From contig DWYO01000186.1 of NCBI GenBank assembly GCA_019118725.1, positions 1 through 13,864 of the forward strand: a stretch of DNA of 13,864 bases. Direction: 5' to 3'. Below, one piece after another: positions 5,779 to 13,864 of this stretch. The notes below the pieces were generated by a model. It was not told where the DNA came from, made no database searches, and saw only the letters and a list, made by a program, of their open reading frames with translations. Position numbers and translations under genes: made by a program. This stretch comes from Candidatus Parabacteroides intestinavium. Lineage in GTDB: Bacteria > Bacteroidota > Bacteroidia > Bacteroidales > Tannerellaceae. Position 1 is the first letter of the stretch; each line of letters starts with the position of its first letter.

Positions 5779-7104
5779 TTAGAGCGTCAGTTCAATAACA
5801 TAATCCACTTCATCAGGGATTTGATCAAACAAAAGCAGGACACCCTGTTTGTCTTGTTTGAACTTCACCTTCGATTTGTCCTTGAACTCGACCGCCTGCT
5901 TTACCTTTTGGGTGATAGGCAGGAAAAGTCCGTTGTCCGGAAGATTCAATATATGGACGAAAAGGCGGTTCCCTTTTTGGGTCGTGACGCCCCAATCGTG
6001 CGGTTTCACGATTCCGCCCCGTGTTCCGTAGATCGTTTCCCCATAGACCTGCATCCATTCTCCCATCTCTTTCAGGCGTTGGACGGCTACTTCGGGCAAT
6101 TCCCCGTTGGGTTGCGGACCGATATTCATCAGCAGGTTGGCGTTCTTGCCGGCCGCGTTTACCAGATAAAGAATCAACTCTTTGGTAGACTTATAGTTCT
6201 GGTCGGTGATTTTATACCCCCACATGCCGTTCATGGTTTCACAGGTCTCCAGCGGCAATTGGCTGATGCTTTGTCCGGAAAGTCCGGCTTTGTTCTCGCC
6301 GGGCAAGTCCCGTTCGAAAATCTGGATATCCTCACCTTCGAACGGAGTCTGATGATGATTGTTCCCAATCAGGCAAGCCGGTTGCAGGCGATGAATCATC
6401 GCATATTGCTCAGGGAGTTGCCAGTCGAAGTCCGGATCCTGGTCATGATCCCACCATCCGTCAAACCAGATAGCCCGGATCGGGCCGTAGTTGGTCAGCA
6501 ACTCCGTCAGCTGGTTATTCATAAACTGATAATAATCCTTCCATTCGCCATGCTGGGTGCGCCCCGTCCCCCGTCCGGTCCGTCCCAAAGGATAATAATC
6601 CTCCCGGAACCAGTCTAAGTGCGAATAATAAAGATGCAGGGCGATACCTTGTTTCTGGCACTCATCCGACAACTCCTTCAAGATATCACGTCTGAAAGGG
6701 GTCGCGTCTACAATATTGTAATCCGAATATTGCGTATGGAACATCGAGAAACCGTCATGATGGCGCGAGGTCAGACAAATATACTTGGCGCCGGAGGCCT
6801 TGATGGCCGACACCCATTCGCGGGCATTAAACCGGGACGGATAAAAGCCCGACGCGAGTTTGGCGTACTCCTTCCGGTCGATGTTGGCATTGTTCATATA
6901 CCACTCGCCTTGCGCCGGCATACTGTAAATACCCCAATGGAGGAAAATGCCGAATTTGTCATCTTGAAAAGCCTCACGGGATTGTTGGTTCTCGGCTGAG
7001 GGGACATAGCCTTCCTCCGTTTCAAGCGTAGACGCGGACAGGCTGGTGGCAAACAGTCCGGCTGTAGCCCAAATACTTAACTTTCTAAAGAAATTCTTTT
7101 TCAT
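5779..7104 (-). CDS. GH29 alpha-L-fucosidase
   Basis: Secreted or periplasmic exo-glycosidase of 441 residues that removes terminal alpha-L-fucose from host or dietary glycans by the retaining mechanism. A Sec-type signal peptide covers about residues 1-24 (KK-FFRK followed by a hydrophobic run ending SLSAS). GH29 signature segments follow: FGIFLHWGIYS (51-61), SRHHDGFSMF (113-122) and IWFDGWWD (212-219), where D215 is the expected nucleophile. MNIGPQPNG (326-334) is also typical of the family. The acid/base residue cannot be fixed by motif. E264 and E270 lie in the right region. The protein is short, with a barrel and a small C-terminal beta part but no added carbohydrate-binding module. An upstream TTG extends the frame by three codons; ATG 7104 is preferred. 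No SusC/SusD pair, sulfatase or other glycosidase lies beside it, so it is not in an obvious polysaccharide utilisation locus here. Confidence 0.93.
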   Translation of the reverse strand: MKKNFFRKLSIWATAGLFATSLSASTLETEEGYVPSAENQQSREAFQDDKFGIFLHWGIYSMPAQGEWYMNNANIDRKEYAKLASGFYPSRFNAREWVSAIKASGAKYICLTSRHHDGFSMFHTQYSDYNIVDATPFRRDILKELSDECQKQGIALHLYYSHLDWFREDYYPLGRTGRGTGRTQHGEWKDYYQFMNNQLTELLTNYGPIRAIWFDGWWDHDQDPDFDWQLPEQYAMIHRLQPACLIGNNHHQTPFEGEDIQIFERDLPGENKAGLSGQSISQLPLETCETMNGMWGYKITDQNYKSTKELILYLVNAAGKNANLLMNIGPQPNGELPEVAVQRLKEMGEWMQVYGETIYGTRGGIVKPHDWGVTTQKGNRLFVHILNLPDNGLFLPITQKVKQAVEFKDKSKVKFKQDKQGVLLLFDQIPDEVDYVIELTL

Positions 7105-7141
7105 GCCATTCAAATTTAGTGTTTATGCAATCATTTGTGTG

Positions 7142-7149
7142 CGAAGATA
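7142..7149 (-). promoter_or_regulatory. Candidate -7 promoter element of the fucosidase gene
   Basis: The minus strand reads TATCTTCG, one mismatch from TAnnTTTG, and would give a leader of roughly 30 bases before ATG 7104. A closer match, TAAATTTG at 7118-7111, sits so near the ATG that the mRNA would be almost leaderless. I cannot choose firmly between them. Confidence 0.35.
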
Positions 7150-7193
7150 CGCATAAATTCTGAAAAAATACCTGATTTCTCAAAAGCAGTGCC

Positions 7194-7201
7194 TATCTTT
7201 G
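7194..7201 (+). promoter_or_regulatory. Bacteroidota -7 promoter element of the TPR gene
   Basis: TATCTTTG is an exact match to TAnnTTTG. It lies 24 bases before ATG 7226, so the transcript would start near 7207 with a leader of about 20 bases. An in-frame TTG at 7199 falls inside this element, which argues against it as the translation start. It shares a 121-bp divergent intergenic region with the fucosidase gene. Confidence 0.6.
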
Positions 7202-7225
7202 TCCGGGAAAAAAGAAAGAGATGTT

Positions 7226-9427
7226 ATGACTATACAAGAAGTAAACACCGCTTATAGCCGGATTATTGCCGAATTGGACCGTAAAGCCTTGAAAAATGCT
7301 TTCGACGATTTGTTGGGACTGATAGCGGGAACGAACCAATATAATTTTCAAGATAAATTGAATGAATTGCAGGACACCTACAAAGCCCTGTTGCATTACA
7401 GGACGAAAGGCGTGCAGGATCCTATGCAAGACGAGATTTATCAGAAGATACAGGTGTCGGCCTATGAACTGGCCGAACAGGTACGTCTGCACATATTGAC
7501 CCGTCAGTCCTCTGCCGAGTATTTTGCCAAGAGGCGTAAGCTCCAGGCTGAGAAAGAGACCTTCAGGTATGAGGATTTCATCCGGGTGATGCATGACGGG
7601 CTGAATGACGTCCCGAATCCGGAAGGCGTTCCTCCCAGAAAGCGATACAAAGCTGCACTCTCTCTTTTGTTCTACAAGATATGGGTATCAGATCGTTTGA
7701 CCTCAGCGGAATGGTCGCAAATCCAACAGATTATGGATTCTCAGCTATTGCCGGTCAGCGTGCGGTGTATGGTGGTATCGGCTTTGCAATTAAGTCTGGA
7801 AGAGCAATTTGATGTCCGGAAAATTCTTCTTTTGATACATGCGATGCATAGCGCAGAGGATGAGGTGGTCATCCGCGGAGCCATAGCGTTACTTCTTGCT
7901 CTTTATAAATATAAAAACCGGATAGCGCTTTATCCTCTGATTGAAGAGGAGTTGAGGAATTGCAGAGAGCGGTATCCCGAATCAGTCAAGGCCACTATTC
8001 AGCTGTTCGAGAAAATCACGATTGGCTTTATTCTGGCGCGGGAGACCGAGAAGATATCCCGTAAATTGCAAGACGAGATTTTGCCGGAGATGATGAAACT
8101 TGACCCGATATTGGGGAAGAAAATCAATCTGAAAGACCTGACGCCCGAATCCTTGAGCGATGAAATGAATCCCGAATGGCAGGATTCTATTTTCGCGAAC
8201 AAGAACTTTGGGGACAAGATGATTGAATTCAGCGAATTGCAGATGGAAGGCGCCGATATCCTGCATTCTACATTTGTCCATTTGAAGAACTATCCTTTCT
8301 TTTCGGAGATGTGCAACTGGTTCTTGCTTTTCAACGGAGAATTTTTCTATGTAAACACGGAATATGAAAAAATGATGCCGGAGTGGAAATTGTTTGATGA
8401 GATGAGCGATGTCTCGTTCATGTGCGACTCGGATAAGTTCTCGTTGTTTTTCAGTATGCTCCATCTTCCGGAAGAAACCCGGAAAATGATGTTTGGCCAG
8501 GTAAACGGAGAGATTAAGGACTTTATCCGGGAAAATAAGGATGAGATTGTATCGAGGCGTTCGAAAACAGAACAGCTTTCCGGACGGTATATACAGGATT
8601 TGTACCGTTTCTACAAACTCTATCCGAATCATGCCGAGTTTGATGACATATTCGCCTATCCGTTGGATTTTCACAACCTGCCGGTATTGGCTCCCTATTT
8701 TTCGAATACGGAGACGTTGACTACCATCGCGGAATATTATTTGCGCAAGAATCATTTCCAGGATGCGTTGAACGTGTATGAGCGTTTGTTGGCAGACAAT
8801 CCGAAAGAGGAGATACTTTACCAGAAAGCCGGTTATTGCCGGCAGATGGAGGGCGACTGGAAGGGCGCGTTGAAGGATTATTTGCGCGCGGACCTGTTGA
8901 ATCCGCAAAGTACCTGGGTGATTCGGCGGATTGCCCTATGTTACCGGAACTTGAAGCAACCGGAGCAAGCGTTGGAATATTATCATCGCTATGAGGCGTT
9001 GAGTCCGGATAATCTTTCGGTGCAAATCAGCATCGGGCATTGTCATCTGGAGCTGAAAGATTATAATGAGGCATTGAAGTATTTCTATAAGGTAGATTAT
9101 CTGGATACAAAGAGCCATAGGGCGTGGCGTCCTATCGCCTGGTGTTCCTTCCTGACCGGAAAATATGACCAGGCGCGTAACTATTACAAGAAGATTTTAG
9201 GAGAACGTCCCGGCATGCAGGATTATCTGAATGCCGGACATACGGAATGGGCGCTTCAGAATATGGACAAAGCGGTGGAGTATTATCAGAAGGCTTTGCA
9301 GGAAGAAAAGGGGGATTGGACTAAATTCTGGGAACAATTCAAGCAGGATATTCCGGATTTGAAGAATGCCGGTATAGAACAGGATGAGATTCCTTTGATG
9401 CTGGATGAGTTACGCTATCGGTTATAA
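7226..9427 (+). CDS. Cytoplasmic TPR-repeat protein of unknown function
   Basis: A 733-residue protein with no signal peptide or membrane segment, so probably cytoplasmic. Residues from about 500 to 700 contain five to six tetratricopeptide repeats, with recurring patterns such as FQDALNVYERLLADNP, PEQALEYYHRYEALSPDN and YNEALKYFYKVDYLD. These form a helical scaffold for protein binding. The N-terminal 500 residues are largely helical and charged and have no motif I recognise. ATG 7226 is chosen because it follows the promoter at a normal distance. A frame extension to TTG 7199 would overlap the promoter box. A terminator begins directly after the stop codon, so the gene is likely transcribed alone. 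It has no functional link to its neighbours that I can see. It is probably a lineage-restricted Bacteroidales protein, and its partner is unknown. Confidence 0.85.
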   Translation: MTIQEVNTAYSRIIAELDRKALKNAFDDLLGLIAGTNQYNFQDKLNELQDTYKALLHYRTKGVQDPMQDEIYQKIQVSAYELAEQVRLHILTRQSSAEYFAKRRKLQAEKETFRYEDFIRVMHDGLNDVPNPEGVPPRKRYKAALSLLFYKIWVSDRLTSAEWSQIQQIMDSQLLPVSVRCMVVSALQLSLEEQFDVRKILLLIHAMHSAEDEVVIRGAIALLLALYKYKNRIALYPLIEEELRNCRERYPESVKATIQLFEKITIGFILARETEKISRKLQDEILPEMMKLDPILGKKINLKDLTPESLSDEMNPEWQDSIFANKNFGDKMIEFSELQMEGADILHSTFVHLKNYPFFSEMCNWFLLFNGEFFYVNTEYEKMMPEWKLFDEMSDVSFMCDSDKFSLFFSMLHLPEETRKMMFGQVNGEIKDFIRENKDEIVSRRSKTEQLSGRYIQDLYRFYKLYPNHAEFDDIFAYPLDFHNLPVLAPYFSNTETLTTIAEYYLRKNHFQDALNVYERLLADNPKEEILYQKAGYCRQMEGDWKGALKDYLRADLLNPQSTWVIRRIALCYRNLKQPEQALEYYHRYEALSPDNLSVQISIGHCHLELKDYNEALKYFYKVDYLDTKSHRAWRPIAWCSFLTGKYDQARNYYKKILGERPGMQDYLNAGHTEWALQNMDKAVEYYQKALQEEKGDWTKFWEQFKQDIPDLKNAGIEQDEIPLMLDELRYRL

Positions 9428-9457
9428 GCCGCTTGCGTCATGACGGGCGGCGTTTTT
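9428..9457 (+). terminator. Intrinsic terminator immediately after the TPR gene
   Basis: GCCGCTTG (9428-9435) pairs over eight positions, two of them G-U, with CGGGCGGC (9444-9451) around an eight-base loop. GTTTTT follows. The stem begins at the base after the TPR stop codon. Only 33 bases separate the T run from the dpp4 start codon. Confidence 0.75.
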
Positions 9458-9490
9458 GCGAAAGAAAGAATAAAAAAACAAATTATAAAA

Positions 9491-11662
9491 ATGAAACAGA
9501 TTGGACTTGGATTGCTGCTTTCGGCTTATGTGGCCGGAGGCTGGGCACAAAACGGGAGTAATCCTGTAGAACTGAAAGATATCACAGACGGGAAATACCG
9601 CCAGATAACGAATGTCGGTGAGATGCGTTCTTTGCCGGACGGCGAGCATTATACGGCGATGAATCCGGGACGGACCATGATCATCAAGTATGCCTACCGT
9701 ACGGGTACGCCGGTAGACACGTTGTTTAATGTCGCTACGGCACGCGAATGCGTGTTCGATTCGTTTGACAATTACGATATCAGCAGTACCGGGCATCATA
9801 TACTGATTTATTGTGATGTCGAGCCTATTTACCGGCGTTCGTTCAAGGCTACGGTATATGATTACGATGTGCGGCGCAACTATGTGAAACCGCTCAGCGA
9901 TTCGAAAACCAAGCAGATGATTCCTACCTTCTCGCCGGACGGGCGGATGTGTGCGTATGTAAGTGATAACAATATCTGGATCCGCAAGTTTGATTATGAC
10001 ACCGAAATCCGGATTACACGGGACGGTGAACTCAACAAAGTGCTGAACGGCGTGACGGACTGGGTGTATGAGGAGGAGTTTGCGATAACCAACCTCATGG
10101 CTTGGTCACCGGATAGCGAAATACTGGCATTTGTCCGTTCCGATGAGTCGGAAGTCCCGGAATATTCCATGCAGAAGTATGGAAACGGAACTTATCCGAC
10201 CTATTACAAGTATAAATATCCTACGGCTGGCGAAAAAAACTCCTCCGTATGCGTCATGGCGTATAACCTCTCTTCAAAAGACACCAAGAAACTGGACGTG
10301 CCTTTGGATGCTGACGGATATATCCCGCGCATTGCCTTTACGACCGAGCCGTCTCAATTGGCCGTGATGACCTTGAACCGCCAGCAGAACCGTTTCCAGA
10401 TGTATTATGTCAATCCGAAGAGCGGTGTGGCCAAATTGATTCTGAAGGATGAGAACGAATGCTATGTGGATTCCGAATGGCTTTCGTCTATCCGTTTCTA
10501 TCAGAGCGGATTTACTTATGTAAGCGAACAAGACGGATATGCGCATATCTATCTTTATTCGCCGACCGGGGTCATGCAGCGCCAGGTGACGAAAGGAAAT
10601 TGGGACGTAACCCGTCTGCTGGGCTATGACGAGAAGACAAAAACCACGTATTACGAGTCGGCCGAGGAGAGCCCGATGCGCCGTTCGGTCTATAAGATAG
10701 ATGCGAAAGGCAAGAAAACAAAGCTTTCCACGAAAGAGGGAACAAACAGCGCTACGTTCAGCGCGAATTTCGCCTATTACGTGAATCGCTTCTCTAACGT
10801 GAATACGCCTATGCAGATTACGGTGAACGAGACCCGGCAGAACCGCGTCCTCCGTACCTTGCAGGATAATGCCGCGCTGACCAAGAAGCTGGCGAAATTG
10901 GCTTATTCTCCGAAAGAGTTCTTTACGCTTACAACGGCTTCCGGATATGACTTGAACGCTTGGATGATTAAACCGGCGGATTTTGATGAAAACAAGAAAT
11001 ATCCGGTGATGATGACGCAATATAGCGGACCGAACTCTCAGCAGGTTTTGGATGTGTTTGGTTTCGACTGGGAGTATTATCTGGCATCGAAGGGCATCAT
11101 TGTGGTTTGTGTGGATGGCCGCGGAACGGGTGCCCGTGGCGAAGCGTTCCGTAAATGTACTTATTTGAAGATGGGCTTGTATGAATCGCAAGACCAGGTT
11201 GAGGCGGCACAGGCGTTGGGGAAACTTCCTTATATAGACAAAGACCGCATGGCGATTTGGGGGTGGAGCTTTGGCGGATACAATACCCTGATGGCGCTGA
11301 CCGTTGGCAAAGGGACGTTCAAGGTGGGAATAGCCGTGGCGCCTCCTACGGATTGGCGTTATTATGATACGGTCTATACCGAACGTTTCATGCGGACACC
11401 GCAGGAGAACGAAAAGGGGTATGATGAGACTTCGCCTATGCGCCGTGTCTCTGAATTGCAGGGTAAATTACTCCTGATACACGGATCGGCTGACGATAAT
11501 GTGCATTTCCTCCAAAGCCTGCAATATGCGGAGGCGCTGGTCCAGGCTAACAAGCAGTTTGATATGCATGTGTATAAAGACCGCGACCATAGCATCTACG
11601 GCGGGAATACCCGGTTCCACCTTTATACGAAGATGTCTGACTATCTGTTTGATAACTTGTAA
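9491..11662 (+). CDS. dpp4: Dipeptidyl peptidase IV (S9 family serine peptidase)
   Basis: Periplasmic exopeptidase that removes X-Pro or X-Ala dipeptides from peptide N-termini. In asaccharolytic and gut Bacteroidales it serves peptide uptake. The 723-residue protein starts with a Sec signal peptide (about 1-19, ending GWA-Q). A beta-propeller precedes an alpha/beta-hydrolase domain from about residue 480. The catalytic triad is visible as S593 in GWSFGGY, D668 in GSADDNVHF and H700 in DRDHSIYGG. The DPP IV substrate-binding glutamates are E195 and E196 in DWVYEEEF, which separates DPP IV from other S9 enzymes. An in-frame ATG at 9440 would place 17 polar residues before the leader and start inside the terminator hairpin, so ATG 9491 is chosen. 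It has an A-rich start region. lipA begins two bases after the stop, so the two are co-transcribed. I see no promoter motif in the short gap upstream. Confidence 0.95.
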   Translation: MKQIGLGLLLSAYVAGGWAQNGSNPVELKDITDGKYRQITNVGEMRSLPDGEHYTAMNPGRTMIIKYAYRTGTPVDTLFNVATARECVFDSFDNYDISSTGHHILIYCDVEPIYRRSFKATVYDYDVRRNYVKPLSDSKTKQMIPTFSPDGRMCAYVSDNNIWIRKFDYDTEIRITRDGELNKVLNGVTDWVYEEEFAITNLMAWSPDSEILAFVRSDESEVPEYSMQKYGNGTYPTYYKYKYPTAGEKNSSVCVMAYNLSSKDTKKLDVPLDADGYIPRIAFTTEPSQLAVMTLNRQQNRFQMYYVNPKSGVAKLILKDENECYVDSEWLSSIRFYQSGFTYVSEQDGYAHIYLYSPTGVMQRQVTKGNWDVTRLLGYDEKTKTTYYESAEESPMRRSVYKIDAKGKKTKLSTKEGTNSATFSANFAYYVNRFSNVNTPMQITVNETRQNRVLRTLQDNAALTKKLAKLAYSPKEFFTLTTASGYDLNAWMIKPADFDENKKYPVMMTQYSGPNSQQVLDVFGFDWEYYLASKGIIVVCVDGRGTGARGEAFRKCTYLKMGLYESQDQVEAAQALGKLPYIDKDRMAIWGWSFGGYNTLMALTVGKGTFKVGIAVAPPTDWRYYDTVYTERFMRTPQENEKGYDETSPMRRVSELQGKLLLIHGSADDNVHFLQSLQYAEALVQANKQFDMHVYKDRDHSIYGGNTRFHLYTKMSDYLFDNL

Positions 11663-11664
11663 CT

Positions 11665-12510
11665 ATGGCAGAGCATGTAAGGAAGCCGGATTGGTTGAAG
11701 ATCCGGCTTCGTGGAAACGAACACTTTACGGAGACGAAACGTATTGTCGAGTCGCATTGCCTGCATACGATATGTACCAGCGGACGTTGCCCGAATATGG
11801 GTGAATGCTGGAGCAGGGGGACGGCTACCTTCATGATTGGCGGAGATATCTGTACACGGTCGTGCCGCTTCTGCAATACCTTGACCGGAAAACCTCTTCC
11901 GCTCGATCCGAAAGAACCGGAGAATGTTGCCGAAAGTATTCGTCTGATGAAGCTGAAACATGCGGTGGTCACTTCGGTTGACCGGGACGACCTGCCGGAT
12001 TTGGGAGCACGGCATTGGGCGGAAACGATCCGGGCGATTAAGCGGGTGAATCCGGATACGACTATCGAGGTCTTGATACCCGATTTTCAAGGACGGCTGG
12101 ATTTGGTGGATCGGGTGGTCGATGCGCGTCCGGAAATTATCTCGCATAATATGGAGACCGTGCGCCGTATCACGCCTTCCGTGCGTAGTGCTGCCCGGTA
12201 CGAGACCAGCCTTTCGGTGCTGCACCGGATTGCGGAACGGGGCGTTACGGCTAAAACCGGTATCATGGTCGGATTGGGCGAGACGGAAGAAGAGGTACTC
12301 GGACTGATGGATGATGTTTTGGCTATGGGGGTATCGGTACTGACTATCGGGCAATACCTGCAGCCTTCCCGAACGAATATTCCGGTGGTGGAGTATGTCC
12401 ATCCGGACCGCTTCGAATGGTACCGGCAAAAGGCTTTAGACAAAGGATTCAAACACGTGGAGAGTGCTCCGCTGGTGCGTTCTTCTTACCATGCGGAAAA
12501 ACATGTTTAA
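11665..12510 (+). CDS. lipA: Lipoyl synthase
   Basis: Cytoplasmic radical-SAM enzyme that inserts two sulfur atoms into octanoyl groups on the E2 subunits and H-protein of lipoate-dependent complexes. The 281-residue protein shows both family cluster motifs. The auxiliary cluster motif is C37-x4-C42-x5-C48 (CTSGRCPNMGEC), and the radical-SAM motif is C63-x3-C67-x2-C70 (CTRSCRFC). The C-terminal RSSY motif (272-275), which binds the auxiliary cluster, is intact. Length is normal for LipA. ATG 11665 lies two bases after the dpp4 stop, which indicates an operon and possibly translational coupling. The metabolic link between DPP IV and lipoate synthesis is not obvious. No lipB or lplA, needed to supply the octanoyl substrate, lies in the window. 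The identification is secure. Confidence 0.97.
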   Translation: MAEHVRKPDWLKIRLRGNEHFTETKRIVESHCLHTICTSGRCPNMGECWSRGTATFMIGGDICTRSCRFCNTLTGKPLPLDPKEPENVAESIRLMKLKHAVVTSVDRDDLPDLGARHWAETIRAIKRVNPDTTIEVLIPDFQGRLDLVDRVVDARPEIISHNMETVRRITPSVRSAARYETSLSVLHRIAERGVTAKTGIMVGLGETEEEVLGLMDDVLAMGVSVLTIGQYLQPSRTNIPVVEYVHPDRFEWYRQKALDKGFKHVESAPLVRSSYHAEKHV

Positions 12511-12565
12511 AAAACTCAACCTTTCTTGGGCTAAAATTGTTTTACAAATAAAAATTGACGACAAA

Positions 12566-13693
12566 ATGAATAGCATCAAGAAAGGTTGGGAAAATCAGGC
12601 GCTCGGATTGCTGCCGTTGCTCCTGTTTTTGGTCTTGGATAATTGCTTTACTTATCTACAGTCTTTTCTTGTATCTGTTGTATTCTGCACGCTATCCATG
12701 TTGATTTTTCATGGGTTGCGCAAGGATAAGGTATATGCCTTCATGTTGCTTCCGGCATCGTTGACTTTCGTACTTTACTCTTTCTTCCTTATTTTCATGC
12801 GGATTGAGTCGGTGCTGGTGGTTTATACTCCTTTGATTGTCGAGGTATTGTTTGTGGTTGTACTTATCCTGATTCGCATGACGAGGAAAGGCTTGATGCG
12901 GAAAATCAGGAACTCGGAAATTCCGGCTTACCAACGGACAAATGCGTTGACCCTGCTGAACGAGTTCTTTTTTATTGCCCAAATCGCGCAGAACCTATAC
13001 ACACTCCATCTGTTTGCGGTTATTTTGTACAGCATTATTCCCGAAACGATGCAAAACGTGTGGTGGTCGCGCCTGCTTTATCGGGATTTGGGCGTGATTA
13101 TCGGTGTGCTGGTGATTGTTTATGAACAGATTCGTCTCATGATGTTGCAAGGGCGACTTCGCAAGGAGATGTGGCTCCCGGTGCTGAACGACAAGGGGAA
13201 TGTTATCGGGAGCATCGCCTATTCCGTCAGTCGCCTGCTCCCGAAGAAGTATTACCATCCGATTATCCGCGTGGCGCTGGTCTATAACGGGATGCTTTAT
13301 CTCTCCAAACGGAATGCCTATTCGTGTGTGTCGCCCTCTTTGCTGGATTATCCTTTTTACCGTTATGTGTTGTTCCGCCAAACGATAGAGGCTGCGGTTC
13401 ATCAGGCTATCGAGAAGCTCAGGGTTCAGATAAAGACGATAGAGCCGTTTCCGTTGATTCGCTATACGTTTGAGAACGAGAAAGTGAAACATCAGGTCTC
13501 CTTGTTTATCGTCCGTATCAACGATGAAAAGTTGCTGGAACCTTTGAAAGAAAAAAACGGGAAACTTTGGTCGGTACGCCAGATAGAGGAAAACTTACCG
13601 CATGGCATCTTTTCGGAATATTTTGAGAAAGAATTTCCTTATTTAAAGAATACCGTCCTTTTGGCGGAGAATTTCAGGTTAGTTAATGATTGA
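12566..13693 (+). CDS. Unrecognised membrane protein with a degenerate Nudix-like C-terminal domain
   Basis: I do not recognise this 375-residue protein as a named family. Its N-terminal half is strongly hydrophobic, with about six possible membrane segments near residues 13-25, 33-50, 58-78, 83-104, 137-158 and 174-192. The C-terminal half (about 203-365) is soluble and follows the order of a Nudix fold. It has a WLPVLNDKGNVIGSIAYS opening, a YNGMLYLSKR strand and a position matching the Nudix box (TIEAAVHQAIEKL, 273-285). It ends with a W-x2-R-x-IEENL segment. The box lacks the usual REUxEE residues, so catalysis is doubtful. ATG 12566 is chosen because it begins just before the first membrane segment. 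An in-frame ATG at 12503 overlaps the lipA stop and is possible. The gene probably belongs to the dpp4-lipA operon (gap 55 bases, no promoter seen). The Nudix reading is inference from pattern only. Confidence 0.8.
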   Translation: MNSIKKGWENQALGLLPLLLFLVLDNCFTYLQSFLVSVVFCTLSMLIFHGLRKDKVYAFMLLPASLTFVLYSFFLIFMRIESVLVVYTPLIVEVLFVVVLILIRMTRKGLMRKIRNSEIPAYQRTNALTLLNEFFFIAQIAQNLYTLHLFAVILYSIIPETMQNVWWSRLLYRDLGVIIGVLVIVYEQIRLMMLQGRLRKEMWLPVLNDKGNVIGSIAYSVSRLLPKKYYHPIIRVALVYNGMLYLSKRNAYSCVSPSLLDYPFYRYVLFRQTIEAAVHQAIEKLRVQIKTIEPFPLIRYTFENEKVKHQVSLFIVRINDEKLLEPLKEKNGKLWSVRQIEENLPHGIFSEYFEKEFPYLKNTVLLAENFRLVND

Positions 13694-13864
13694 TAATTAA
13701 ATGTCGGGCAGGAAAACAACGAAAGTGCATAGCGAATGCATTTCCGTACGATGCAGCAAAATAGAAGGTGAATGTCGAGAGACATAAAGTGAGAATTTCT
13801 GAATAGCATGAGAATTTTATAATGTTAATACAAAGAAGGCAAAAATAAAACTTAATCTTAAAAG
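13694..13864. other. Intergenic region with no supported gene
   Basis: These 171 bases hold no reading frame I would call. Small features are visible: a TGCAT/ATGCA inverted repeat soon after the stop codon, a 5-bp ATGTC/GACAT hairpin with a GAGA loop at about 13772-13785, and a direct repeat of TGAGAATTT at 13790-13798 and 13809-13817, 19 bases apart. No clear terminator follows the membrane-protein gene. The A-rich end of the window looks like the leader of a gene lying beyond it. Confidence 0.4.

Noticed and set aside
5767..6618. Long plus-strand open frame (283 codons) opposite the fucosidase gene
   Set aside because: It lies antisense to a gene with clear GH29 motifs, and its translation shows no recognisable domain. 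It is best explained by codon bias of the real gene.
7111..7118. TAAATTTG on the minus strand as the fucosidase promoter
   Set aside because: It matches the -7 consensus, but transcription would begin at or inside the start codon. Kept only as an alternative to 7142-7149.
7982..8908. Long minus-strand open frame opposite the TPR gene
   Set aside because: Antisense to a convincing TPR protein, with a translation that lacks domain structure and no promoter of its own.
10274..11191. Long minus-strand open frame opposite dpp4
   Set aside because: Antisense to a gene with a full catalytic triad. No motif, leader or start signal supports it.
11641..12429. Long minus-strand open frame opposite lipA
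   Set aside because: Antisense to a secure lipA gene. The histidine- and arginine-rich translation is typical of a mirror frame.
13694..13864. Possible small RNA or attachment site in the last intergenic region
   Set aside because: The hairpins are short and no promoter or terminator frames them. The 9-base direct repeat alone is too weak to call.
1..13864. CRISPR array, insertion sequence, tRNA or rRNA
   Set aside because: I saw no regularly spaced repeats, transposase motifs, terminal inverted repeats or tRNA-like cloverleaf on reading either strand.

Overview
This 13.9 kb window looks like chromosomal DNA of an anaerobic gut-type member of the Bacteroidales, possibly Parabacteroides or a close relative. 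The signs are A-rich start regions with weak or absent Shine-Dalgarno sequences, promoter motifs of the Bacteroidota form TAnnTTTG ahead of several genes, a bacteroidete-style periplasmic DPP IV, a GH29 fucosidase and a group-B-like [FeFe] hydrogenase. The genus is inference. There is no rRNA, tRNA, CRISPR array, insertion sequence or phage gene. Coding density is high, and the longest gap between genes is about 230 bp.

Layout, left to right. Positions 1-72 hold a plus-strand intrinsic terminator for a gene outside the window. Five minus-strand genes follow. First is a secreted M23 (LytM-type) metallopeptidase (73-894). Next, in transcription order from right to left, comes a redox cluster: an [FeFe] hydrogenase-like protein (5548-4085), a membrane polyferredoxin with six predicted [4Fe-4S] sites (4000-2501) and an aldo/keto reductase fused to ferredoxin motifs and carrying a Tat-type lipoprotein leader (2478-1081). 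A strong hairpin terminator closes that cluster at about 1019-1071. The fifth minus-strand gene is a GH29 alpha-L-fucosidase (7104-5779), followed by a terminator inside a repeat-like palindromic patch (5646-5735).

From 7226 the genes run on the plus strand: a TPR protein (7226-9427) with an immediate terminator, then dpp4 (9491-11662), lipA (11665-12510, two bases after dpp4) and an unrecognised membrane protein (12566-13693). The C-terminal half of that last protein resembles a degenerate Nudix domain. The final 171 bases contain no supported gene.

The most interesting part is the redox cluster. The polyferredoxin has an internal twin-arginine motif that divides its clusters into two groups, and the reductase beside it has a Tat plus lipobox leader. 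Together they suggest an electron path from cytoplasmic hydrogenase or ferredoxin across the inner membrane to a periplasmic reductase. That model is inference. The motifs are directly visible.
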